Part shown: positions 10,035 through 18,864 of the stretch, one piece after another
Layout: every line of letters starts with the position of its first letter
Numbering within the stretch: position 1 is the first letter of the stretch
Origin: Euzebyella saccharophila
GTDB lineage: Bacteria; Bacteroidota; Bacteroidia; Flavobacteriales; Flavobacteriaceae
DNA: 64,000 nucleotides
Reading direction: 5' to 3'
NCBI RefSeq assembly: GCF_014855495.1
Contig: NZ_JACYFJ010000002.1
Span: 620,001-684,000 of the forward strand
Translations under genes and position numbers: made by a program
Notes under the pieces: model-generated
Databases searched by the model: none
What the model was told of the DNA's origin: nothing
The model's input: the letters and a program-made list of their open reading frames with translations, nothing else

Positions 10035-10481
10035 ATGAAAAAACTATTCGGATTGGTTTTCTTGATGTTATTTTTGGTCTCGGCCACTTTATACACATCT
10101 TCAAAACCTCAAACGGCCCCCACTTTAGAGGGCACTTGGGAACTTATTAACCGTTACAATTGGGAAGACGGTAGCGTATTGGATACCATTCATAATACCA
10201 ATGGTTATCAACAAGTAAAAATTTACAGTAAAGGTAAAGTTATGTGGACGCGCTATTCACCGGACGACCCCAACGAATGGTTTGGTTACGGTTCCTACAA
10301 AACTTCTGCCAATAGCTTGGAAGAGCGCTTGGAATATGGTTCAAAAGTAATGATGAGCATCCAAGACACCATAGACTCCTTTAAATTTGAACTTGTGTTG
10401 GATGATGATTCCTACAGCCAAATATCACTTGATCAAGACGGCAATAGAATATTCTCAGAGAACTATAAAAGAATTGATTAG
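10035..10481 (+). CDS. Secreted lipocalin-like protein
   Basis: A 148-residue exported protein with a hydrophobic N-terminus ('MKKLFGLVFLMLFLVSATLY') and no lipobox cysteine. After the signal, 'LEGTWELINRYNWEDGS' is the opening strand seen in lipocalin-like families of Bacteroidota, followed by alternating strands with many aromatic residues. No catalytic residues are recognisable. It stands alone and is closed by a bidirectional terminator shared with trxB. Ligand and role are unknown. Confidence 0.65.
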   Translation: MKKLFGLVFLMLFLVSATLYTSSKPQTAPTLEGTWELINRYNWEDGSVLDTIHNTNGYQQVKIYSKGKVMWTRYSPDDPNEWFGYGSYKTSANSLEERLEYGSKVMMSIQDTIDSFKFELVLDDDSYSQISLDQDGNRIFSENYKRID

Positions 10482-10510
10482 GGCAATAACCCAAATGAAC
10501 CAAAAATAGA

Positions 10511-10534
10511 AAATCCGGCCGCAGGGCCGGATTT
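10511..10534. terminator. Bidirectional terminator between lipocalin-like gene and trxB
   Basis: A perfect 10-bp stem (AAATCCGGCC / GGCCGGATTT) with a 4-nt loop lies between two convergent genes. T-rich sequence follows on the + side and A-rich sequence (T-rich on the - strand) precedes it. Confidence 0.85.
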
Positions 10535-10557
10535 CTTATTTTATATCGGTTTCAAAT

Positions 10558-11526
10558 TTAAGAAACCACTTCCTTTTCGGTTTCTACCGTAGCAAGATAT
10601 CTTTCGGCATCCAAAGCAGCCATACATCCGGTACCGGCGGCAGTAACGGCTTGTCTATATTCCTTGTCTTGGGCATCACCACTAGCAAAAACACCAGGTC
10701 TATTGGTCTTGGTAGATTTTCCCTTGGTAATGATATAGCCAGTTTCATCCATATCCAACTGCCCTTTAAAAATATCGGTGTTTGGTTTATGACCAATAGC
10801 TATAAAAAGTCCCGTGATAGAAATGTCCTCCTTTTCGCCTGTTTGGTTATTTACAACTCGTAAGCCTTCTACTACTTGATCTCCCAAAACCTCATCAACT
10901 TCGGTGTTATATTTGATTTCTATATTTTCTAGGCTATTTACCCTATGCTGCATTGCTTTTGAAGCTCTCATATAATCCTTTCTCACCAACATGGTAACCT
11001 TATTACAAATATTGGCTAAATAAGAAGCCTCTTCCGCAGCGGTATCCCCAGCACCCACTATGGCCACATCTTGACCTTTATAGAAGAAGCCATCACAAAC
11101 CGCACAGGCAGATACCCCGCCACCTCTTAAACGCTGTTCACTTGGAATATTTAAGTATTTGGCAGACGCCCCTGTTGAAATAATAACTGTTTCTGCCTCA
11201 ATTTCCTTGCTATTATCTATGGTCAATTTGTGTATACCACCTATTTCATCGCTTAACTCTACTCCTGTCACCAGACCTATACGTACATCAGTACCAAATC
11301 TTTCTGCTTGCTGCTGCAGCTGAACCATCATAGTTGGCCCATCAATCCCTTCCGGATATCCTGGAAAGTTATCAACCTCCGTAGTGGTGGTCAACTGGCC
11401 ACCAGGTTCCATACCTGTGTAAAGAACTGGTTTCAAATCTGCCCTAGATGCGTAAATAGCCGCTGTGTATCCCGCGGGGCCAGAACCAACTATTAAAGTC
11501 TTTACTCTTTCTATCTTCTCAGCCAT
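10558..11526 (-). CDS. trxB: Thioredoxin-disulfide reductase
   Basis: An FAD enzyme that reduces thioredoxin with NADPH in the cytoplasm. Residues 10-18 hold the FAD-binding 'LIVGSGPAGY', the redox pair is C141-A-V-C144 ('CAVCDGFFYK'), the NADP-binding 'VAIVGAGDTAAEEA' follows, and 'GVFASGDAQD' is the C-terminal FAD motif. Length is normal (322 aa). I place the start at the ATG at 11526 ('MAEKIERVKTL'); the longer frame begins with an in-frame TTG two codons earlier. It is monocistronic, with a good -7 box about 30 nt upstream. Confidence 0.96.
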   Translation of the reverse strand: MAEKIERVKTLIVGSGPAGYTAAIYASRADLKPVLYTGMEPGGQLTTTTEVDNFPGYPEGIDGPTMMVQLQQQAERFGTDVRIGLVTGVELSDEIGGIHKLTIDNSKEIEAETVIISTGASAKYLNIPSEQRLRGGGVSACAVCDGFFYKGQDVAIVGAGDTAAEEASYLANICNKVTMLVRKDYMRASKAMQHRVNSLENIEIKYNTEVDEVLGDQVVEGLRVVNNQTGEKEDISITGLFIAIGHKPNTDIFKGQLDMDETGYIITKGKSTKTNRPGVFASGDAQDKEYRQAVTAAGTGCMAALDAERYLATVETEKEVVS

Positions 11527-11555
11527 AATCAAAAGCTCATTTTTAGATTAAAAAA

Positions 11556-11563
11556 CAAATGTA
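11556..11563 (-). promoter_or_regulatory. Bacteroidota -7 box upstream of trxB
   Basis: Exact TACATTTG (TAnnTTTG) on the minus strand, 30 nt before the trxB ATG. No clear -33 TTTG is seen at the expected spacing, so it is a moderate call. Confidence 0.5.
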
Positions 11564-11758
11564 ACTTTTTTGAAAAAACATTCCCTAAAAGTTATTAAAA
11601 GTTATAGCAATAGGTCGATATTTATTTTCAATACTTACAGAATAACAACTTGCATACAGAGCGTGGGAATTTTGAATTTGTATTTCATAAAATTTTGTTA
11701 AAAACAAACCTTGCCGTTCCAATTTCGTAGGTACCAGAAAGACCTAAATACCTCAAAA

Positions 11759-12448
11759 ATGGAAAAACTAAAAATAGCCGTAGTAGACGCTTCCGAAACA
11801 CATAGATACCAACTAGAGAAATTAATTAAAAATAACAGCAGTTTAGAGTTAATAGGAAGTTACAGAAATGCCATACAAGCAAAGGGCGAACATATAAACC
11901 AGATAGCAGATTTGATATTCTTGGATGTAGAGATGCCTTTGATCAATGGGTTTGATTTACTGGATTTTTATAAGGACACACCAGAAATTATTCTCATAAG
12001 CGATAAAGCGGAACACGCCGTAAAAGCATTTGAGTACAACGTTACGGACTATCTCCTTAAACCTTTAAACAAGGAACGCTTTACCCGAGCGATTACAAGA
12101 GTAAAAAACAATTTGAAGCTTAAAGCAGATTCTCAAAACAATGCCCACCTTTTTGTAAAAAGTAACTTTAGAAAAGTAAAAATTAATTTTAGTGATATTA
12201 AGTGGATAGAAGCCTTGGGAGACTATATAAAGCTAGTCACTAAAACTTCCAACCATGTGGTTTTAAGTTCTATGAAAGCTTTTGAAAAACAATTACCTAC
12301 AGAACAGTTCATTCGAATACATAAATCCTATATTATAAATGTAGACCGAGTGGAAAATCTAAACCATGCAATCGTAGAGGTAGACGGCAAACAAATGCCT
12401 ATAAGTAGAAAAAGAAGACCATCATTAATGAATGCGCTCGGAATTTAA
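11759..12448 (+). CDS. LytTR-family response regulator
   Basis: A 229-residue two-domain regulator: CheY-like receiver (1-120) and LytTR DNA-binding domain (about 135-229). The phosphoacceptor is D56 ('LIFLDVEMP') and the conserved Lys lies in 'YLLKPLN'. The acidic pocket near the N-terminus is reduced: 'VVDAS' has one Asp where most receivers have two acidic residues. The LytTR part shows 'IKWIEALGDYIKLVT' and 'FIRIHKSYIINVDRVE'. I chose the ATG at 11759 because the receiver starts there; the frame is open 16 codons further but that part is not receiver-like. No LytS-type kinase lies nearby. A related regulator gene follows. Confidence 0.88.
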   Translation: MEKLKIAVVDASETHRYQLEKLIKNNSSLELIGSYRNAIQAKGEHINQIADLIFLDVEMPLINGFDLLDFYKDTPEIILISDKAEHAVKAFEYNVTDYLLKPLNKERFTRAITRVKNNLKLKADSQNNAHLFVKSNFRKVKINFSDIKWIEALGDYIKLVTKTSNHVVLSSMKAFEKQLPTEQFIRIHKSYIINVDRVENLNHAIVEVDGKQMPISRKRRPSLMNALGI

Positions 12449-12554
12449 CTAAAAAAAAATGTTGGTTGATGTCCAAATCAAAAAGATCTATTTAACCAAT
12501 TACCCCTTACCTTAGCTTACTTAAGATAACATCCAAAAGATGTACTTAAAGTCT

Positions 12555-12562
12555 TATATTTG
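12555..12562 (+). promoter_or_regulatory. -7 box upstream of the second LytTR regulator
   Basis: Exact TATATTTG about 94 nt before the ATG at 12656. The implied leader of roughly 85-90 nt is longer than usual. The second regulator can thus be transcribed independently of the first. Confidence 0.5.
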
Positions 12563-12655
12563 TATTACAAGGCGAGCGATAGGGGGAAACTCGTTACTTC
12601 GGTCAACATTTCAGTGTACTCAGGTATTACTTCCATCTATCCATGAATTTATATT

Positions 12656-13360
12656 ATGAGTATCCAAACCTTAAAATGTGCAGTCATAGACGATTCCAAA
12701 ATGCAAAGGACTGCCGTAAACAAACTGATTAACAACCACAAGAATTTAATTTTGGTTTCTGAATATGAAAACGGAATTAAAGCTCAGAAAGGACTTCCCA
12801 AGGATGATATCGACCTTATTTTTCTAGATATCGAAATGCCCGTAATCAACGGGTTTCAGTTTATAGAAACATTAGGAAACAGGCCACAAATCATTCTCAT
12901 TACCTCAAAACCTGAGTATGCCATGCAGGCCTTTGATTATGATGTCACAGATTATTTGATGAAGCCCATCAATGGAGACCGTTTTAATACTTCAGTCCAA
13001 AAAGCCTTGTTCCGTACCATTGGGGTTACCAGTGATGAGGAAAAGCATATCTACGTTAATAGCAAGCTTAAACGTATAAAAGTATTCCTTAAAGACATTA
13101 AATGGATTGAAGGCCTAGGAGATTATTTAAAGATAATTACCGATGACACTTCGCTTTTGGTATTAAGTACCATGAAAAGCTTTTTGACGCAACTTCCGGA
13201 GGATGAATTTATGCGAATTCATAAATCCTACATTATTAACCTCAATAGGGTGGAGAGATATAACAGCCAACATGTAGAGGTTTGTGGAGAAAAGATTCCT
13301 CTTAGTAGGCATAAAAAGGCTGAACTGGAAGAGGCGCTTTTAAACGCCTCCGTCAATTAA
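12656..13360 (+). CDS. LytTR-family response regulator (paralogue of the preceding gene)
   Basis: A 234-residue receiver-LytTR protein. The receiver has the full acidic pair ('AVIDDSKMQRT'), phosphoacceptor D58 ('LIFLDIEMP') and Lys in 'YLMKPIN'; the LytTR domain carries 'IKWIEGLGDYLKIIT' and 'FMRIHKSYIINLNRVE'. It is clearly similar to the upstream regulator over its whole length, consistent with tandem duplication, but sits 207 nt away with its own -7 box. The last four bases overlap the end of the convergent galK gene. Partner kinase and targets are not visible. Confidence 0.88.
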   Translation: MSIQTLKCAVIDDSKMQRTAVNKLINNHKNLILVSEYENGIKAQKGLPKDDIDLIFLDIEMPVINGFQFIETLGNRPQIILITSKPEYAMQAFDYDVTDYLMKPINGDRFNTSVQKALFRTIGVTSDEEKHIYVNSKLKRIKVFLKDIKWIEGLGDYLKIITDDTSLLVLSTMKSFLTQLPEDEFMRIHKSYIINLNRVERYNSQHVEVCGEKIPLSRHKKAELEEALLNASVN

Positions 13361-14493
13361 ACAAGTTCTTTAGCCGAAGTTCCTCCCGTAGGTTTTACTT
13401 CAAAAGGTTCCAGTTCTATATCAAATTTACTTTTATAGGCCGCAGACGCTTCTTTTATAAAAGCTTCAACTCCATTTTGGTGAACGATATTCAATGTACA
13501 GCCCCCAAATCCTCCACCGGTCTGTCTAGCGCCAAGTACAGCATCATATTTTTTTGAAAAATCTACTAGAAAGTCAGATTCAGGACAACTTACCTCATAG
13601 TAGGAGCTAATGCCTTCATGTGCTTCATAGAGCAACTTCCCAACTTGCTCAAGTTTATTCTTTTTCAAGTGCTCGGTCATATCTAGCACTCGTTTGTTTT
13701 CAGCAACAATAAAAGAACACCTCTTATAAATTACCTCTGGCAAGTCTATTTTACAGGCATCCAAAATCTCGGGTGTAACTTCACGCAACGACCTTACTTT
13801 TGGATATTTCCTTTGAATAATTTCCACTCCTTCCTCACACTCTTTTTTTCGGACATTATATTCACTAGTAGCCAAATTATGGGAAACCTTGGTATTCAGA
13901 AGTATGATTTTATAGGGCTGCAGGTTGATGGGTATATAATTACTTTCCAAGGATTGACAATCCAATAGAATTACATGGCCTTCCTTGCTCATAACGGAAG
14001 CAAATTGGTCCATGATTCCGCACTGCGTTCCCGCATAAGTATGTTCAGCTGTCTGGGAAAGCTGAACCATCTCCAATTTGGTAAGCCCTAAGTTGAAGAG
14101 CTCGTTCAAACCAAATGCCAAACCACATTCCAAAGCTGCGGAAGAACTTAATCCGGAACCGGTAGGCAAATTACTCTCCAAGATACAATCAAACCCTTGG
14201 AGCTGGTCTGTACGCTTTTGGATTTCATTGACCACCCCAAGAATATAGTTTCGCCATTCAACTTCACTTCTGGCTACCTCCTTTAAATTGAACTCAAAAC
14301 CAGTATCAAAGGTTTTACTGTAGACGCTGCAGGTATCCGGAGTGCCATTTTTTTTAAAATTGAAGGTAATGTTCTTCTCTATGGCGGTGGGCAACACATA
14401 TCCCATATTATAGTCTGTATGCTCACCTATCAAATTGATTCTCCCGGGGGAAACCACTTCCAGTTCAGATTTAAAACTATCTAAAAACTCCAT
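13357..14493 (-). CDS. galK: Galactokinase
   Basis: GHMP-family kinase that phosphorylates galactose with ATP as the first step of the Leloir pathway. The galactokinase signature 'GRINLIGEHTDYNMG' (residues 17-31), the ATP-binding 'LPTGSGLSSSAALECG' and the C-terminal 'GARQTGGGFGGCTLNIV' are all present, and the length (378 aa) is normal. It is the last gene of a four-gene unit, 16 nt behind the formylglycine-generating enzyme gene. Neighbouring sulfatase functions suggest that galactose is released from a sulfated galactoside. No galT or galM is nearby. Confidence 0.95.
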   Translation of the reverse strand: MEFLDSFKSELEVVSPGRINLIGEHTDYNMGYVLPTAIEKNITFNFKKNGTPDTCSVYSKTFDTGFEFNLKEVARSEVEWRNYILGVVNEIQKRTDQLQGFDCILESNLPTGSGLSSSAALECGLAFGLNELFNLGLTKLEMVQLSQTAEHTYAGTQCGIMDQFASVMSKEGHVILLDCQSLESNYIPINLQPYKIILLNTKVSHNLATSEYNVRKKECEEGVEIIQRKYPKVRSLREVTPEILDACKIDLPEVIYKRCSFIVAENKRVLDMTEHLKKNKLEQVGKLLYEAHEGISSYYEVSCPESDFLVDFSKKYDAVLGARQTGGGFGGCTLNIVHQNGVEAFIKEASAAYKSKFDIELEPFEVKPTGGTSAKELV

Positions 14494-14509
14494 TAAACTA
14501 ATACTGTTA

Positions 14510-15646
14510 CTAATTCTTAATCATTTCAGCGGAGGCTACCGTCCTGAATCCCAAATGCTCTAAGGAGGAGTCCAAACTGGTTGCCATTCTTGAAGATATC
14601 CTATAACTGGCGCAATAGGAGGCATTACATAGAAAAGAACCGCCTTTCATTACCTTTTCCCTTGCATACGGGTCACGCTCATTATATGCCGATGCTGCGC
14701 CCTGTGGATTTTTAGGCACTACTCCTTGACTTTTAACCTCTTGATAGTAATTGGTATTATACCAATCCTGTGTCCATTCCCAGACATTCCCGGCCATATC
14801 GTATAAACCATTATCGTTAGGTGGATACGATTTAACGGGAGCCCTATCTTCATAACCGTCTGCTTTGGTATTGATAACGGGAAATTCGCCTTCCCAAGTA
14901 TTGGCCTGCTCATCTAAAGACTTGTCTTCATCACCCCAAAAATAGGTGGTGTTCTTATGATTTCCCCTTGCGGCCAATTCCCATTCCGCTTCCGTAGGTA
15001 ATCTTCTATTGGCCCATTCACAGTAAGCTAGTGCATCTTCATAAGCGATATGTACTACGGGATAATTGCCTTTTCCCTTTATATCACTTTCGGGTCCATT
15101 GGGATGACGCCAATTAGCTCCTATGGTCCATTTCCACCATTGCGAAAAGTCATAGAGATTGGCTACGGAAGATTTGGCCTTTTTAAAAGTTAAAGATCCA
15201 GGTTGCATAATGGAATCATGGGGTCTTGGGGTACCTTCAGGAAGCTGTTTTTTCATTTCTTCCCAATCAATTTCCCTTTCGGCCACCGTAATATAGCCAG
15301 TTTCGTCCACAAATTTTTTAAAAGCATTATTGGTGACCTCTGTAGCATCAATGAAGAAACCGTCTACCGCAACTTTATGTGACGGCTTTTCATGGCCCAT
15401 AGCCATTTGGTCCTGCGGAACCGCCCCTTGCTTAAAAACCTCACCCGATATCCAAACCATGCCGGGAGGAGTCTCAATGCCCTCTGGTATGTGCTTTATT
15501 ACGGTAGTATCCATTTGCTCCGGTTCAACGGCCTTTCTCTCTTCTATACCTGTCTTTTTAGCAATTTTATTTTTGAGGTTATCCTTGCATTGAACAAAAA
15601 GCAAAGCAGCCACAAATGCCATTGCTAAACGAAACAAAACCTTCAT
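14510..15646 (-). CDS. Formylglycine-generating enzyme (SUMF1/FGE family) lipoprotein
   Basis: A 378-residue exported protein: the signal ends in a lipobox ('LLFVQCKDN'). The SUMF1/FGE domain begins near 'GMVWISGEVFKQG' and includes 'HKVAVDGFFIDATEVTN', 'RRLPTEAEWELAARG' and 'GNVWEWTQDWY'. Unlike the many SUMF1-domain proteins lacking catalytic cysteines, it keeps the C-x4-C pair: C340 and C345 in 'GGSFLCNASYCASYR'. FGE oxidises the sulfatase active-site cysteine to formylglycine. Being 25 nt behind a sulfatase with a Cys-type consensus, it is likely to mature that enzyme, here in the periplasm. A non-catalytic SUMF1 role is less likely. Confidence 0.85.
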   Translation of the reverse strand: MKVLFRLAMAFVAALLFVQCKDNLKNKIAKKTGIEERKAVEPEQMDTTVIKHIPEGIETPPGMVWISGEVFKQGAVPQDQMAMGHEKPSHKVAVDGFFIDATEVTNNAFKKFVDETGYITVAEREIDWEEMKKQLPEGTPRPHDSIMQPGSLTFKKAKSSVANLYDFSQWWKWTIGANWRHPNGPESDIKGKGNYPVVHIAYEDALAYCEWANRRLPTEAEWELAARGNHKNTTYFWGDEDKSLDEQANTWEGEFPVINTKADGYEDRAPVKSYPPNDNGLYDMAGNVWEWTQDWYNTNYYQEVKSQGVVPKNPQGAASAYNERDPYAREKVMKGGSFLCNASYCASYRISSRMATSLDSSLEHLGFRTVASAEMIKN

Positions 15647-15671
15647 ACTTTATCTTTATTGAGATACAAAT

Positions 15672-17252
15672 TTAGTCGTTATTTTCTGCAATGAGTCCAT
15701 CCTCAATTAAAGGAATTTTAAAGTGTTCCAATTCAGGGGTTTGTCGCTCTCGTTCGTAAATATTGGCTGCTTTTTTAATGATTTCGGGATGTTCACTTGC
15801 CACATTATGCTCTTCTGTAGGATCGTTCTTTAAATCATACAATTCCAATGTAGCAGGTTTGTCATTGGACAAATTTTGCCTCACCACCTTCCAGTCGCCC
15901 ATACGTATGGCAACTTGCCCACCGTAGCTGGGGAATTCCCAATACATAAAATCGTGCATCTGCTGACCCTTTTTACCTATCATTGTTGGCAACATGCTTA
16001 TTCCATTGGATACTTCAGGTGTATCATATCCCGTAATTTCGGCAAAGGTGGCCAACATATCATAATGGGCAGATGGCAAATCACTTTTAGTACCGCCTTC
16101 AATTTTATTGGGCCAGGTGGCAATCATAGGAACTCGAATTCCTCCCTCGTACAAATAACCTTTACCTCTCCCATGTTCCCCACGAAATGGCTTGGCACTC
16201 TCAAAAAACTCGGGGTCTGCCCCACCCGCGTAACTGGGTCCGTTATCCGAGGTAAAGACAATCAATGTATTGTCATAGATTCCTTCTTCTTTTAGTTGCC
16301 GAACCAATTTGCCAATATTTTCATCCAAATAAGATACCATGGCCGCATAGGCCGCATGTGGATTTTTATGTGGAAAGTAGCCTCTCTCCCCTAAATAAGG
16401 CTCTTCATCTCCAAATTTCTTTTCATAATAATCTACCCATCTCTTGGGTGCCTGTAAGGCCACATGCGGAATGGGTGTAGCCCAGTACAAATAAAAGGGT
16501 TTTTCTTTATTAGTAGCCACAAAATTGGTAATCTCATTGAACATTAAGTCCGGCGCATAATCCGTAAGGTTATAATTTGCATAACTTTGAGGGTCGTTGG
16601 GATCGGCCCCTTTTACCAGTTTTGTGTTAGGCGCAATAGTATCATTTGCCAAATGAACCCGTTCCCTATTTTTATATAAATGTAGGGGATAGTAGGTATG
16701 GGCTTGGCGTTGACAATTAAAACCATAGAAAAAATCAAAACCCATATCATTGGGAACAGAATGGGTATGTGGAGCACCCAGTCCCCATTTTCCAACAATG
16801 CCGGTGGTGTAACCCACATCTTTAAACTTATGCGCGAGCGTTACGGTGTTCTTTGGCATGGGACCTTGACCTTCTAAAGTAGAATCTTTTGCCATGGCTT
16901 TATAATCCCACACCGCGCCTCTTTCTTTCCATTCAGAATTGCTACGAATATAGGCATGACCAGCATGCTTTCCGGTGAGCATCATATACCTTGCTGGAGC
17001 GCAAACTGGTGCACTGCTATAATGTTGTGTAAACATCATTCCATTTTTGGCCAACAAGTCTATATTGGGTGTTTCAATTTTTTCTTGACCATAAACGCCC
17101 AATTCCGCGTAGCCTAAATCATCTGCCAATATGTAAATGATATTGGGTTTATCTAGTTCGGCCGTATTTTCTTCAACTTTTTTATCTTGCTTACAGGACA
17201 AAAAAAGTGTCCCCGCCAGAAGCAGGGACCCTAAGACTTTATTTAATTGCAT
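15672..17252 (-). CDS. Secreted type I sulfatase (Cys-type)
   Basis: A 526-residue arylsulfatase-family enzyme removing sulfate esters, probably from a carbohydrate. The signal peptide has a lipobox ('LFLSCKQDK'). Metal ligands D44/D45 ('ILADDLGYAELGVYGQ') are present. The maturation consensus is C84-A-P-A-R ('APVCAPARYMMLTG'), so C84 is the residue converted to formylglycine. Further family segments are 'YTTGIVGKWGLG' and 'VFTSDNGPSYAGG'. The gene starts 10 nt after the oxidoreductase gene and is followed by its likely maturase and galK. The exact sulfated substrate cannot be told from sequence. Confidence 0.93.
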   Translation of the reverse strand: MQLNKVLGSLLLAGTLFLSCKQDKKVEENTAELDKPNIIYILADDLGYAELGVYGQEKIETPNIDLLAKNGMMFTQHYSSAPVCAPARYMMLTGKHAGHAYIRSNSEWKERGAVWDYKAMAKDSTLEGQGPMPKNTVTLAHKFKDVGYTTGIVGKWGLGAPHTHSVPNDMGFDFFYGFNCQRQAHTYYPLHLYKNRERVHLANDTIAPNTKLVKGADPNDPQSYANYNLTDYAPDLMFNEITNFVATNKEKPFYLYWATPIPHVALQAPKRWVDYYEKKFGDEEPYLGERGYFPHKNPHAAYAAMVSYLDENIGKLVRQLKEEGIYDNTLIVFTSDNGPSYAGGADPEFFESAKPFRGEHGRGKGYLYEGGIRVPMIATWPNKIEGGTKSDLPSAHYDMLATFAEITGYDTPEVSNGISMLPTMIGKKGQQMHDFMYWEFPSYGGQVAIRMGDWKVVRQNLSNDKPATLELYDLKNDPTEEHNVASEHPEIIKKAANIYERERQTPELEHFKIPLIEDGLIAENND

Positions 17253-17262
17253 GGAAGGCGAT

Positions 17263-18612
17263 TTATATTACAGTAGTTTTTCCTGGAGTAGGAATATCAT
17301 ACATTCCATCTGCGTTTGGTTGTACCGGTGCTTGGGAATCCCAAGTTAGAATATCCGGTACCAAAGCCAAATTGGACTGCATGGCCTCATCCCACTTAAT
17401 TACCTTACCGCTATAAGTTGCCATTCTTCCTATTATGGCACTCATGGTACTTTTGGCACCGTTTTCGGCATCTGCAATAACTCCTCCGTTTCTTATGGAT
17501 TCAAAAAGTTTTATATGCTCTACCTGATAGGGATTTGGGTCATCTTTTCCTCGGTGTTCAAAAATAGTTTTACCGCTCCAATCTTTTAGAGTAGCATTAT
17601 CACCCTCAGTGGATACAGTTCCCTTGGTTCCTTGGAAAAACTCCGAAACCCTGCTCATTGTTTCAGGCATATGTCTACACTGGCTTGCGATTACCGCCCC
17701 GCTAGGATAAGTGAATTCCACAAAATGATGATCATAAATTTCACCGTGGTCCTTACCTGTCCTAACCTGTCTACCTCCCATACCTTGGGCAGAAATAGGG
17801 TATTCACCAATAAACCAGTTGGCTACATCAATGTTATGAATATGCTGTTCCAATATATGATCGCCGCACAACCAATTAAAATAATACCAGTTACGCATTT
17901 GGTACTCCAATTCCGTTTGGCCCGGTTGTCTTTCACGAACCCAAACCCCACCACTGTTCCAATAAACCTGACCGGAAACTATGGAACCTATGGCATCCTT
18001 TTTTAAATGGTCCAAGGCTGCAAGATAGTTGTCTTGATAATGGCGCTGAAGACCTACAACTACATTTAATTTATTCTCCTTGGCCTTTTTTGCCGCAGCC
18101 AAGACTTTACGAACCCCGGGAACATCTGTAGCTACCGGTTTTTCCATAAAGACGTGCTTACCATTGTTAATGGCATATTCAAAATGCTGGGGGCGGAACC
18201 CTGGAGGAGTCGCCAAAATCACCACATCTGCCAAATCTATAGCTTTTTGGGCAGCGTCAAAACCTACAAACTGATTCTTCTCCTTTACCTTAACTTTTTT
18301 GGACTCCCCCATAGCTTTGGTGATGTTCATAAGGCTACTTTTAAGTCGGTCTTCAAAAGCATCGGCCATTGCTACCAATTCCACATTATCATCAGCGTTC
18401 AAGGCCTGCACGGCAGCTCCCGTTCCCCTACCTCCACAACCTACCAAGGCTATTTTAAGCTTTTTATCATTTAGGACATTGACCATTGCGTTCATTTGCA
18501 AATTGGGCAAAAGCATGGCGCCTCCGGTAAAAAGGGCTGTATTTTTCACGAAACCTCTTCTGGTATTGGAAAGAAGTTGGGATTTTTGTTTTTTCTCATT
18601 AGAATTTTTCAT
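17263..18612 (-). CDS. Tat-exported Gfo/Idh/MocA family oxidoreductase
   Basis: A 449-residue NAD(P)-dependent sugar oxidoreductase family member. The N-terminus carries a twin-arginine motif ('NTRRGFVKNTALFTGGAM'), so it is exported folded with its cofactor. The Rossmann motif is 'KIALVGCGGRGTGAAV', followed by 'EKPVATDVPGVRKV' with the family EKP. The C-terminal domain contains 'QHIHNIDVANWFIGEYP'. First gene of the sulfatase-FGE-galK unit. Exported members of this family can act on sugars or as NAD-dependent glycosidases; here a role on sulfated galactosides is inference. Confidence 0.9.
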   Translation of the reverse strand: MKNSNEKKQKSQLLSNTRRGFVKNTALFTGGAMLLPNLQMNAMVNVLNDKKLKIALVGCGGRGTGAAVQALNADDNVELVAMADAFEDRLKSSLMNITKAMGESKKVKVKEKNQFVGFDAAQKAIDLADVVILATPPGFRPQHFEYAINNGKHVFMEKPVATDVPGVRKVLAAAKKAKENKLNVVVGLQRHYQDNYLAALDHLKKDAIGSIVSGQVYWNSGGVWVRERQPGQTELEYQMRNWYYFNWLCGDHILEQHIHNIDVANWFIGEYPISAQGMGGRQVRTGKDHGEIYDHHFVEFTYPSGAVIASQCRHMPETMSRVSEFFQGTKGTVSTEGDNATLKDWSGKTIFEHRGKDDPNPYQVEHIKLFESIRNGGVIADAENGAKSTMSAIIGRMATYSGKVIKWDEAMQSNLALVPDILTWDSQAPVQPNADGMYDIPTPGKTTVI

Positions 18613-18680
18613 TTCTCAGCTTTGTTTAGTTGAATTTGGATTTTAGACAATAATGATGTGAATATATAAATAATATCGCA

Positions 18681-18694
18681 CTCAATCGTTTGAG
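18681..18694. promoter_or_regulatory. Possible LacI-type operator
   Basis: A near-palindrome with a central CG, CTCAATCGTTTGAG (one mismatched pair), flanked by ATATC and ATATT, lies 69 bp upstream of the oxidoreductase start. The architecture resembles LacI-family sites, but no LacI gene is present in the window. Confidence 0.3.
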
Positions 18695-18745
18695 ATATTG
18701 GGTTTTTACATTTCTCCTCCCTTAGGTTATGAAAATAAAACAGCT

Positions 18746-18856
18746 ATGAAACGCTTATGTTCTGCAATTGAGTTTTTTATGAAAAGAATGGACTACTACA
18801 GACCTTTAAAAATTGTCCTTATCACTTTGATAGCACTTGGTTATTTTATCGGTTAA
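18746..18856 (+). CDS. Possible 36-residue single-pass membrane peptide
   Basis: A short frame in the divergent spacer encodes a basic N-terminal half and a hydrophobic C-terminal half ('IVLITLIALGYFIG'), the layout of a small inner-membrane protein. There is no clear ribosome-binding site (Bacteroidota often lack one). It reads toward the MFS gene. Similarity to known families cannot be judged from the sequence, and it may be chance. Confidence 0.25.
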   Translation: MKRLCSAIEFFMKRMDYYRPLKIVLITLIALGYFIG

Positions 18857-18864
18857 AGCGCTTT
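18855..18864. promoter_or_regulatory. Perfect palindrome AAAGCGCTTT upstream of the MFS gene
   Basis: A 10-bp palindrome with central GCGC, of the type bound by LacI-family regulators, starts at the stop codon of the small peptide frame and lies 117 bp before the MFS start. A T-run follows, but a loop-less palindrome does not make a good terminator. Confidence 0.25.

Noticed and set aside
12633-12645. A CCATCTATCC half-site like those of the LytTR promoters, upstream of the second LytTR gene
   Set aside because: There is no partner 21 bp away and no -7 box at the expected distance; single half-sites are expected by chance.
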